Origin: Chaetorhynchus papuensis
Lineage: Eukaryota > Chordata > Aves > Passeriformes > Rhipiduridae
Reading direction: 5' to 3'
NCBI GenBank assembly: GCA_013396525.1
Contig: VWYX01000013.1
Coordinates: 1,149,888 to 1,213,887 of the forward strand
Length of the DNA stretch: 64,000 nt
A model generated the notes under the pieces. That model had not been told where the DNA came from and did no database searches. It worked only from the letters and a program-made list of their open reading frames with translations. The position numbers and the translations under genes were made by a program. Shown here one piece after another: positions 51,371 through 61,985 of this stretch; within the stretch, counting starts at the first letter, position 1; every line of letters starts with the position of its first letter.

Positions 51371-53191
51371 GTAAGTAAGTGTAAAGTATGTTATTTTTTT
51401 CTAAAATTATAGGCTTCATGCTTTATTTTAATACCCATTTTTTTTGTTGACTGTGTAAAAGAGGAATTTGTTCTTCAGTTTAACAAGACACGTCTGTGTC
51501 TTTCCCATTTGAGGCTGTAGGCAGAGCTGATCAAGCTAACATGAACCTTTGTTTTCAGTTTTAACAACTCAGCCACACACATCTTCACATTTGTGTTGGT
51601 AGGAGTTGGTGTGGTAACTACATGGCATTAAAAAGGCAAAAAGGAAGCAGGTCTATCTAGACCTGTGTCTCTGCTTTTCTAATTGAACAGAGCCCCTGTC
51701 CCTATGCCTTATTGCTTCTGGGATTTTAATAACAATGAAATAGTTCTGTTTAACAGCGTTTTTCTCATGCATACAATTTCTGTGAATCAAAATTATTCTT
51801 CAATCCAATCTTTAGGCTGTACTTATTCACCAGAGAAAGTAAAGCAAGCAGTGAACTTCACAGCAAAGCCAATCCTGTCAGAATGAAGGGTTATAGACCA
51901 AGGGAACGGATTTAAATCCTGAATAATTACAACTGCTTTCAAAATTTAAAAAATCCTTAAAATTCAGTATACCTACACACAAGAGCAGTGGTCAGAAATT
52001 TTCCCTAGTGCTGCAAATGGTTTGCTAGTCCTTGCAAATCCAGATCTTCAGGAAATGGCTTGAGGAAGTAAGTGGAGAATTAATAGTGTCAAGCTTTAAA
52101 ACAGGCAGGGGTGGTGGGTTTGGGGAAGGGAGGGACAGGAGGATTTTTCTTTTGTGTTGAAATTTTCATTTTATTTTATTTTTTCAAAATGCACTGACAA
52201 AGAGAAAGAAAAGAAATACAGACAATACATCTGGAAATGGCTACAGCCTTGTGTAACCCACTGAATCAAATGGAGTTCCCTACAGGCATAGAGATCTGGC
52301 CACATGGAAGAAGAGGTGGGATTGACTCATTGTTAAAAGATATAGAACAATTTTTTTTTTTTCCTTTTACATTTTTGTTCACTGTATTTTTTTCATTTTC
52401 TTTGTTCTTACACCCACATCTCCTTTTTCCACTTTCTAAAGTAGCATGCACTGTTACCCAGTCTTGTGAACAAAGCTACAATTACCTTGTTAGAAGGAGA
52501 TGATCTGTGTGAGCACAAACCAGATCTTTGAGAATGTAAGCAAAGGTGAAGCAGGTACGCTCACATATGAAAACAGAAATTATACTAATGGTTTCTGAGA
52601 GTGATACAGTTTTCCTCTGATTATCCAGTATTTTTTATTCTGATTGTTGTGTTAAGAAATTTTATTAGAAGTTGAACAGCTGACTGGAATATGGGATGTG
52701 TTTATATTTAAAACAGGATCTCAGATCTGTCTGCAGAACAGAGGAAGAATTGTTCTGCTTATGATTGAGGCAGTACTGCTTTTGAGGTTCTTTATTTCCA
52801 TTTTTTTTCCTAGATTTATGCCTGACTTTTATAGTTTGGAATGCTATTTTTTCTTTTCAGCTGCACTTTTTTAAAGAATAATTTGTTAAAGCCTTGAAGA
52901 ACTTGTGTTTTAGACATTTACAGTCCATTCAACAGAAACCAACATCAAATATATTCTGACTGCACTCTACCTAAGATGGTAAATCCAAACTAATGAGACC
53001 TTGAAAGTAAACTGCTCTGTTCTGGCTTGCTGGACTAAAGGAGACGAATGAGCAGAACCAGGCAGGCTTTGTAGCCTGCTGAAGAAAAGGAAAGCAATCC
53101 ATTTTTTTCAAGCTTTATCGTCTTGTCTGGTCGTATGGTAAACCAGGCTTGCTGAAAGGCTCATGCTTCCTTTGCTTTCTCAAGTGGATAG

Positions 53192-53408
53192 NNNNNNNNN
53201 NNNNNNNNNNNNNNNNNNNNNNNNNNNNNNNNNNNNNNNNNNNNNNNNNNNNNNNNNNNNNNNNNNNNNNNNNNNNNNNNNNNNNNNNNNNNNNNNNNNN
53301 NNNNNNNNNNNNNNNNNNNNNNNNNNNNNNNNNNNNNNNNNNNNNNNNNNNNNNNNNNNNNNNNNNNNNNNNNNNNNNNNNNNNNNNNNNNNNNNNNNNN
53401 NNNNNNNN
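53192..53408. other. Assembly gap (217 N)
   Basis: 217 undetermined bases in AT-rich surroundings. Nothing on either side (AAGTGGATAG before, CAGGCCCAGACTC after) suggests what is missing. Frames spanning the N run are artefacts. Confidence 0.99.
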
Positions 53409-56349
53409 CAGGCCCAGACTCAAATTTTTTTCTGAGCACAGTCCCAGTATAATAGTTTGTAAATGTCTTCTCTTCCCAGCACATCACAGACATGGGGTTT
53501 TTTTTCAAACAAGAGGTTTGTGTTTCAAATTTGTATTTTAATTTAAATGCAGTCAGATGGAATGTCTTGGAGAGAGCAGAAACATTTTATCTTTCTCTGA
53601 TTGTGAAGGGGAAAAAGGAAAGCTTATTATTTAGTCAGACGTATTTTTAGCAGGCTTCCATAATTGGCATAAGACCCTCAATCTAAGTACTTGTTTTATA
53701 ATGGAGATGAGCTGATCCTTTCATGTTGACTGGTTAGCTGGAACACAATTTCAGTTCACACAAAGCTTTGATACCCTCTCCTTTAGGGGCTAGTGCCTAA
53801 ACAAGGTCTAAGTCTCTAATATTAGCAATTCTTTTAAGAAATTACATGCTTATTTATTGTAATAATTGCACTACACTACATAATTCCACTATTCTGGTTT
53901 GAATTTTGAAATTAATTTTATTTCTCTGTTTTAGTGTCGAATCATTAATTCAGATAGTTTAACTTATAAATCTTGATACATGTCTACCTTGCTGCTGCTT
54001 CTCCACACATTGCTACTTTGAGTAGATCCAATTAATCCACTAAGAATTTGGTGTAGAGGTACCCAAGCTACTGCCCAAATCCAAAGTAATGCATCCATAT
54101 GAGCTCGCCCCAGTGCCTTAGCAGCCTGTGCTCAGGACTGCTGTTAAACTGATCCCAAGATGCAAAGCACTGCTTGTGCATTTGACTTGGTGACGAATTG
54201 TAGAAATACACTGGCTCCCTCAAACAGCCTTTATTTCTTACTGTTTGTGCCACAGCCCTGTGTAATGTAGAAATGATCAAAGAGGGTTCAGACAATTGTT
54301 GCCTATTGAGAACATTCAACTCCATTTTAATATTTAATTCAAGAGCCTGTAAATATGAAAAGCTTCACAGTCGTGGTCCAAAACAACTGGTTTTTATTGA
54401 GAATCTGAGCTGTACTCTGCCAAAATAAACTTAATGTGTATTTATATTCTAAAAGATTAATCTTGTAAACCAGAAGTTGCACATGAAAGTGTCGTTTTTT
54501 GATGCCTGGGTGAAATAAGTGAAGCCCATGGCTGTGTGTTCATTGTGCATTCCTAGTAAGAAGCTCCATATTCACTGTCAGACTTAATTAACATGGTTTG
54601 AGAAGTGTCTTACAGGTAAGTTTTGAATCAGTGTTCATCTGTCAGCTACTACAGGTGTCTCCTGCTTGCTTCTCAACCTTTTAATCAAAACCAGCTCAGG
54701 CAGAGTAATCAGATGCTATTGTGGGCAATAGGGACTCAGGAAACCCTCACCAACTTTAAGCCTTCTCAGCTGCTTCAGCAAAGAGGAAGGGAAACATCTG
54801 CACCTCCCTTGGGTCTCTGGGACTTTGGAGAAAGAGGCTATTGGCCTACAATACAGCAATGAACAAAACATAAGCACTGGAAGTTACTGGTGCATAGGGC
54901 TTTCTGGTTCTGTGGGGGCTTTTTGTTTGCTTGGGGCGGATTTTTTTGGAATAAAATGTCACCAAATTTCACTGCAGTTGTCTGTGTGGAGTGGCACCTT
55001 GTTTCTCGCTGAACTGCCCCTATTACTTTGAGCCACTGCTGCTACCTAGATCTGTGGTTGATAGCTGGACAGTTGTGTGTCCGACTTTAACAAATACTAT
55101 CAGTAGCATTTTTCCAGGCTTAATGTTTCTTAATGTCCTCCAGAAGGCTTTTTGTCTCAGCTTCTCTGCCCACTGGGAGACTGACCAAAATAACTGTTCT
55201 GAATTAGGTGATGTTTGCTGCCTTTTCTGATAGCTAAGAATTCTTAAGTGGCAAATCACCCTTTTTGCTTTGAGATTTGATACTGTAGTCATCTCATTTT
55301 GGGTTTTTTTTATTTAGGTTTTCAGTCGGGGAAAAAAGTTCGAGTACAGATCATAGGGTAAAAATACTTTCGGCCAGATTTGTGTGCTTTAATCTAAAGT
55401 AATGCAGCAGAAGTAATAAAAGATTAAATGGGCGTAAACTTTAATGTCATATTTAGTAGTCATTAAGATCTTTCAGGTATTCTGTAATCATTTATTCAGT
55501 TCTTGGTTCATTAAAAAAAGGTAGTTGTTTAATTTGCAATTGCAATGGAACTTAAGAATTATTTTGTTGGTTGCAAAACTTCTATGTCCTGTGTGTCAGA
55601 GGTGCCATTAAGCATTTTCAAATACAATCTTTTTTACAAAGCACACTCATTCTTGTATTTAAAAGTTCTTTTTCACAAATAAAAAGTGCCACTGAAACAC
55701 CTGCATCAAAAGCACAGTACCAGCTATGGATTTCTGTCTGCCTGAGAGCAGACTCCCACTTTCCCTCACTCCCACAAACCCTGGCATGATACAGTGATAT
55801 GTCAATTATAATTCTTTTTCCTGAAGATTTTGCAAACGACCTTTTTGTGAAAATATCAAGGTGAACTAACTGAGGAGTGATGTAACTGTTCATATTACTC
55901 TAGTTTTGATTAATGTCTTGACAAAACATCTTTACCAGGAGTTCCTCTGGGTTTCTCTTGTGTTGTATTCTCTAGCTGTTGAAGGGTAAATAAGTTAACT
56001 GAATATTCAATGTAATCAGCTGGGTGTTCAGGTAATCATTCGATCAGTACGGTCACATAGGTGTTTTGGAAGATGTTGTGTTTGTTATGAGAGAATGTAC
56101 AATAAAGAAATTATCATACAATATTTTTTTGAGCTGATGCACAAAAGGAGTTTTTATCAGGTACAGACACTTCCTAGTACATCATTGTTTAGAAATCCAG
56201 AGTACCTCTTGAGTGCTCTGGGCTGAAATATGAGACCTGAATTCAGAGCTAAAATACCTGGGCTTTCAAGGCCTAAATAACTAATTCAGTTTTAGTGCTG
56301 CTATTTAATAGATTTTCATAATGTATTGATCTGTACATTAAGTTGTACC

Positions 56350-56375
56350 CACACACACACACAAACACAAATCCT
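56350..56375. repeat. (CA)n microsatellite
   Basis: Seven to eight uninterrupted CA units followed by degenerate AAACACAAA. Simple slippage repeat, likely polymorphic. Confidence 0.9.
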
Positions 56376-56739
56376 TTTCTTCCATGTTTAAAGTAAATTT
56401 TAATGAGGAAGAGCTAGCAAAGGTACAGCAGAGTTGCATAGATTCTAACACTTTGCGTTTAAAAGCAATTTCTCAGACAGGTAATCCACAGGAGGTAGAA
56501 CATGCCCATACATTTGGTATTAAAAAAACCCTGTGTGTTTTCAGGGTATGATGCAGCCACAGTGTCTTGGAGATGGAAATAGTCACACAACTGCCAAAAA
56601 ACCCCAACTTTTAGTGAAACAGCGTTTGTGTTAGATTGCAGTATGTCTCTTGGAATTTCTGTAAACTCTAGGAATCTTATTTTTTGAGTGCCATTATTTC
56701 AAATTTCTGTATGGTTTTCAGTTTTTTCTTCAAAGAAAC

Positions 56740-56765
56740 ATATACATGGTATGATCCATGTATAT
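56740..56765. repeat. 10-bp inverted repeat
   Basis: ATATACATGG (56740-56749) and CCATGTATAT (56756-56765) are exact reverse complements around the 6-nt loop TATGAT. AT-rich arms make chance formation plausible. Confidence 0.75.
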
Positions 56766-58366
56766 ACATATATTAGTATTTTTATTGATTTATGTGGTTA
56801 CAAATATAAAATATTCATACCTTAATAGAAACTAAAAACCATCTTTATTGAGTTAAGTTGTGAATGTGGACACTGGGCTGCAGAAATGATTGATGGTTTT
56901 GTTACCACATGTAATAGCCTGACAGGGTTTCACAAAACCTTGTTTTTGTTAAAAATTACCAGAGCATTTCCTTAAAGTAAAGAGCAGATAGTATAACCTT
57001 AAACTGCTGCTTCAGGGACATTGTCCTAAATGTTGCTTCGAAAACTAGGTATGGGATTTAAGGACTTTTTAAAAAAACGATTTTTATAAATAAGCACTGT
57101 AGATTACAGTTGTATATAGACTGATACATGTCTTGTGTTCATTTTTGTTGGGGCTTTTTTAACAGACTTTCCAACACAGACCTTGGGAGTAAGGTTCATT
57201 ATAAAATATTATTCTATTATATTTTTTTGTTCCTGTCTGGACATTACCTGCAAGTCTATTGAGAAACAGTCCCTGTCAGATTTCACCATTTGTTTTTATA
57301 ACTTCCTAAGCCTGCACTGCTCTCTTTTCCTGTTAAGGTCCCTGCCGATTACCACTATTGCTTCCTTGCCCTCTAGTTTACTGGAGTGAACTCTGCACCT
57401 CAGCCATGATATTGTGCATCCCCTCTGATGTGCCCACTTTAGCTGTGTTGTAGTGCTGTTCAGGAGGGAAACCTTTAGAACACAAATCCCATGGCCACTG
57501 GGTTCTTGGCAGTGGCTGCTCCACCCAGCAGGTCTACTGCTTTTGGCAAGCTTTGCTTTACGGGGTGCCATGTAGCTGTGGCCTCTGAGCCCTGTATCCC
57601 TGGTGGGGGACCTGCTTTCCTACTACAGCAAGGTGCTTCTCTGCTCCTCCGCACAATTTTGATCCTGGGAAGAAGAGTTTGAGGAGGGACAGTTTAAACT
57701 GGGTACCAGTAATTCATGCCCTTTGTTGGAGAGGTGTATTCGTGTTGTATGCTGTGATTACTGTAATTGAGGAATATGCTACTATTCTGTTGTGGATAGC
57801 ACCCTCCTGGTTTTTCCTCCCTACCCCCCCTTTTTCTCAGACTTGCTTATCCTCAGGAGTGGAATTATTCACGGTCAATGTACTTACTCCTGTATCACCC
57901 CAGTAATTTACTGCAACTTGTCTGTTCCTTGTTCCCCTTTGATTGGCCTCTCCATGTAGTCATATAGCACATAACACAAAGATGGATTGTATGGCATTCT
58001 CTGCTGGGGAAAATCAACACATAGAGCAGGCTCACTGCCAAGATGCTCATAATTAAACTGTTGCTATGGACAGGATTACATCAATGTTTCTATCAATCAT
58101 TTGCTGCAGTTTTGTGGTTATTTCTACTTGGATTTTCTTTTTTTTTAGGTTTTAGTTTTTATCTTCCTTTTACTTATTTTTCAGTTGAAGTGTTGCAGCA
58201 CATAAAGGGAGATATAAATAAAAATAATTATTGAAGACATAGAGAAAAAAAACCCAATTCTATTAATCAGAGTTTGTGTTTGAAGCCAATATCTTTGTGA
58301 GACGTTTGCAGTATTTCAGCTATTAGAAATGGCCAGATGCAGTCTCTTCCATTCAGTGGTCATCAT

Positions 58367-58415
58367 ACTGTTGTGACCTAAGAGTGATGCAAAACTGCCA
58401 TGATGTCACAACAGT
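58367..58415. repeat. 11-bp perfect inverted repeat, 27-nt spacer
   Basis: ACTGTTGTGAC (58367-58377) is exactly complementary in reverse to GTCACAACAGT (58405-58415). The arms are of mixed composition, which makes chance less likely than for AT-only arms. The spacer does not extend the stem, so this does not look like a pre-miRNA. Confidence 0.8.
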
Positions 58416-59338
58416 CTGTAGGGCCAGGGTGTTACAAGTTTACCTTAAAATGTTGCAAATTCAGTAAAACAGCAGGTGTAATAGAAAAACAGCAGCAAAG
58501 CAATTAAACCTTGCGTTTTTCTTCTTTCCCCCATCCCTTCTGATTCATGTGCAGTAGGTTGTGAGCTGGACTAATGACAGAAGAGCGTGAAGTACACTGG
58601 TGGATTGGAACAGAGCTTGCTTGCTTGTGCTTCACCTGCTACTGTATCATTGCCGCTGTTATCCCCTATGACAATGATCTTCAGCAATTAATTCCCTTTG
58701 GTAGCACTCAGAGTGTTTGGTGTTAGAGCTAACTAGCGTGCACTGCATTAAATGTGGGGAGGTGCAGGATTACAGCCAAAATAAGGTAGTCTGAGTGGTA
58801 ACAAATGATATCGAGTGCAGCTGAGATCACTGTAAAGAGATAAACAGTGTGGTGTGACAAAATTGTCTCCCAGTTGACAAAACAATCCATATTTTATAGA
58901 TTGCCTTAAAAATTGAAGGATGGAGTCAATTATAGCCAATTATGATGCTACATTTACTGGAGTAGTTTTTATATCCTTTGGGGAGAAATAAGGAAACGTT
59001 CAAGTCAGTCAGAAAAAGCTTTTGCATTTGCTTCCCTGTTTTATCTGAACAGAGTTTTTTCCCATTTCTTCAGGTGAAAACTGTGTATGAAAGCTGGGAC
59101 TAAATTATCTTTAGGAAAAAGGTATCTTTTTTTTTTTTTAGTTATTTTCATTTCTTCATGTTGCACAAAAAATTATGATAGATAATACAGCAAATAGAAC
59201 AAGAAAATCAAACATCGGCTCCCCCCAGTTATGTTTGGGTTTACTCTAAAGGAATTGTAAAGGCAGCCTGGTCATGGCAAAGCCTGCTTAGTGCATGGTG
59301 ACATGTTGAATTTGACTTGTTTCTTTCCCCAAAAGGAG

Positions 59339-59355
59339 CTTTAATGTCATTAAAG
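59339..59355. promoter_or_regulatory. 17-bp palindrome with inverted TAAT sites
   Basis: CTTTAATG and CATTAAAG flank one central T. Each arm carries the TAAT core bound by homeodomain proteins, so the site could take a dimer. The symmetry is observed; function is inference. Confidence 0.35.
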
Positions 59356-59999
59356 AGATACCAAGTAAATACAGCATATTTTCGTCTTCAGTCTGTTAAA
59401 GTGAAAATAAAGGAGTGAGACCGTGAAATGGTTTGCTGTGTCCCACCGTTACTTTTTGGTGAATAGATGTAAAATGGGATACAAAAGCAGAGTATTGAAG
59501 ATGGACAGACAGACATGCATGTTCTTAAGAGATCTGAGAGATCGCCTGAGAGGCAAGCATTTATTTAATGGCATTTATTCTGTCATTCAGATTATCTCCC
59601 ACCTCTGTTTGGATTCCCAGGAAGCGTATCGGGGAGCTGTGCAACCCATCTATAGTACCGACTGTGAGGAGTAGTTTCCCTTCCCTAGCAAAGCATGCTC
59701 GTGGTAATAAGCAGAAGATTCAGGTATATAGGTAAAGGTGTATTGAGGGATGAAAGCCAACAATAAACAATTGTTTGAGTAATGTTTCAAAGTATTACCC
59801 TCCTCCTGTGTTGAGGATTTCATTCACCCACTAACTTCAGAGGGTGACCTAGTACATGTGCCAATGACAAAAGCTACTTGTAACAATTCAGATCATGCTT
59901 TCTGCTTTATGAAATGGGATTGTAAAAATCCTCTCAAAAATGACATCTGAAATAGCATTAAAACACAATTTCCCTTTGATAAGGTTTTAAGGCACTCAT

Positions 60000-60520
60000 A
60001 TGAAAAGTGACACTGCTTTGAGTAGCTCTATGTCAGCATTATGCAATGTGTTGCACATAAGTGACATTAATCCATTAGGGGTGTGAGGGTCACTTATTTT
60101 TCTCATTAAATCATTAAATACCTTTATTGATTTCTGTTCAATCAGTTGCATTCTGCTCGAGTACAGCGATCTCTAGACATGCTAATAGAGCTGTTTCTAA
60201 TAATGTTTATAAGCCATAGTTTTAACGACAGGCATTGCACTCAAAATAAATTATCATGCCTAAGTAAAACACAAAGGAGCTTAGGGAAGCAATAATATTG
60301 TGCTGTTTGCAAATTACCTGAGCCACTTCATTGCAAAAAAGATGATTTTGTGACACAGATATTCTAAAATCATTAATTAACCATTGTCAGTACATTCTTT
60401 GCTTTTTCTAATTGTACAAGATTAGTTTATATATGTTTGGACTGCTTCTGTTTCATGATGATAAAGCATCTTTTAAAAATCAAATGTAAACCCCGAAACC
60501 CTGTCATAGTAAATATAAAA
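60000..60520. promoter_or_regulatory. TAAT-rich block, candidate conserved non-coding element
   Basis: The block is dense in regulatory-type words: GACATTAATCCATTA, CATTAAATCATTAAATA, a TTGCAT octamer-like word, GCTAATAG, and AAATCATTAATTAACC near 60368. It lacks simple repeats and open frames and lies about 1.1 kb before CpG island 2. Its look is that of a developmental enhancer, but conservation cannot be judged from one sequence. Confidence 0.25.
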
Positions 60521-61559
60521 TTTGTGGTACTAGTTTTTATGCTGAAGGCTGTTTAAAATTTGGATCATAACAAATGCTGTACTCTGGGATGGCATGTACT
60601 TACTGTATTACTAGATTATTTTGTCATGTGAAGCAATGTGAGTGTATGAAAAGCTAGTAGATCAAATACAAGTAAGAGTACCTTTCTTCATTTTTTTCAA
60701 GATGGAACCGATCTCTGAGGGAGGAAGTACATAAGACAATTAAATACAACAGGTGCACTTTAGTGCTGTATGAATGGATGCATACTAGACAAAGGAAAAA
60801 AATAAAGTAATTTTCTGTCCTCTCTACTTGGATGCCATCCTAATAACTTTATCTTGACAGTTAGCCTGAGCTTGTTTCCTTTCCTTACAGATAACTTCAG
60901 CTGTGTTTTCTATATGATGAAAGACTTGTGATAGTCCTGTTAATTTTTGCGGTTATCTGATATTGTAGTTGTTGCTTTTTACCACACCTCTTCTACCTTT
61001 TTTTCCTTTGGATGCAAACAGTTCCTCAGAGTAAATTGCCAGCTTTACCCTGAGCATAGCAAAAGCAGACTGGTACATTTGTCTCTGCAGCTAAAACGTG
61101 AAGTTTTTGCTTCCAAGCAGTGAATCACGTCCTGCTGAGGAATTACTGTTTGGGTTTTTGAGTTTCTTCACTAGGAGCCTTAAGGGACTCTGACAGGTCT
61201 TGTCGAATGGCGTTGGTCATCCTTGTCTCAGACACTAAATGGTGCCAAGGACTGGCAAGTTTATTGCATTGTGTCTGGAGAAGCTGTTGTTCACTCAGCA
61301 TTTTCTTCATAGGATGCCTGCCTGATTTCATTGAAGGAAACCTGAGCAAGGCTGTGTTATTAATGAATTATGACAAGCCTTTTGCCTGTCAGGCAGAGAG
61401 GTTCCTGCTATCTCCTTTTAAGACAAAAACATAATGGAAGATGCTCAGCTGGGCAAGCTCTCTGATGATACTCCTTAAGTGCTCATCCCAGGCTGATGCG
61501 AATACGCAGAGAGCCGTGAAGCTGCAAGTGGCAGCGTTTAATACCATCTCCCTCATAAT

Positions 61560-61985
61560 GCCTGAATAATTTTCCGGAGAGCGATCGCCGCAGCTGCCGT
61601 GAACGTGGTTATTTGTTTATTTTTCACCTTGTCCTGGCGGATTGCTGACCGAGCTAATCTGCTGCGCGCGCGGGGCTGGAGCGGGGGGGACACGGCGGCG
61701 TTTCCCTGCTCACAGCGGCAGCGCTCTCCTGAGCTCGGCAGGATCGGCAGCCGGAGCCCGAGACAGGCTCCCGGAGCCCAGCACAGCTCCGTGGGCTGGC
61801 TCCCGAGGCCGCTCTGCGAGGGGAGCTGGGCAATGCTGGCGAAGGCATGGGAAGGAGGCAGTGAGGGAGCCGGCTCATGTTTTTCTTAATGGATGTTTGT
61901 GAGCAGGAAGGAGATGGCGTGGGCTGTCGGGGTGAGTTACGGAGCGCGTTCTGCGATCTCCCTCCGGTCGGGCGGCTCATTATGT
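61560..61985. promoter_or_regulatory. CpG island 2, candidate promoter
   Basis: A sharp GC- and CpG-rich interval starts at GGAGAGCGATCGCC near 61575 and ends near GGTCGGGCGGCTC at 61975. It contains GCGCGCGCGG, CGGCGGCG and AGCGGCAGCGC words and no clear TATA box. A good splice donor on the plus strand at its 3' side (61932) favours plus-strand transcription. Open frames on both strands are composition artefacts: they overlap, vary in frame and match no known protein. Confidence 0.75.
61600..61931 (+). other. Possible first exon ending at 61931
   Basis: GTCGGG is followed by GTGAGTTAC at 61932, a good vertebrate donor, inside the CpG island. Two ATGs precede it: one at 61889 opening 14 codons plus one base, and one at 61893 opening exactly 13 codons (MFVSRKEMAWAVG) with an in-frame TAA at 61887-61889 just upstream. 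Both lack a purine at -3, so neither is a strong start. The exon may be wholly untranslated. The 5' boundary is a guess and the next exon lies outside the window or is unrecognised. Confidence 0.3.

Larger units (their letters stand above)
44001..53191. other. Long non-coding tract
   Basis: No supported gene. It includes a moderately GC-rich patch at 47160-47460, T/G-rich simple sequence at 45190-45260, a C9 run near 49237 and a possible 34-nt exon at 51337-51370. Open frames are short and unassigned. Confidence 0.6.
53409..61559. other. Non-coding tract upstream of CpG island 2
   Basis: No supported gene. It contains a CA microsatellite, several short inverted repeats (56740-56765, 58367-58415, 59339-59355), T13 at 59127-59139 and a TAAT-rich block at about 60.0-60.5 kb. 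A consensus-like donor (ACAG then GTAAGT) at 54616 follows a segment closed by stops in all frames, so it is not called as a coding exon. Confidence 0.65.

Noticed and set aside
53115..53541. Frames of 90 to 130 codons around 53.3 kb
   Set aside because: Most of their length is the 217-N gap.
54558..54616. Possible exon before the consensus-like donor at 54616
   Set aside because: The segment has stops in all three frames and only a moderate acceptor, so it cannot be an internal coding exon.
61599..61980. Open frames of 86 to 108 codons in CpG island 2
   Set aside because: Overlapping frames on both strands, rich in Ala/Arg/Ser/Gly/Pro, some beginning at a non-ATG codon. A composition artefact.
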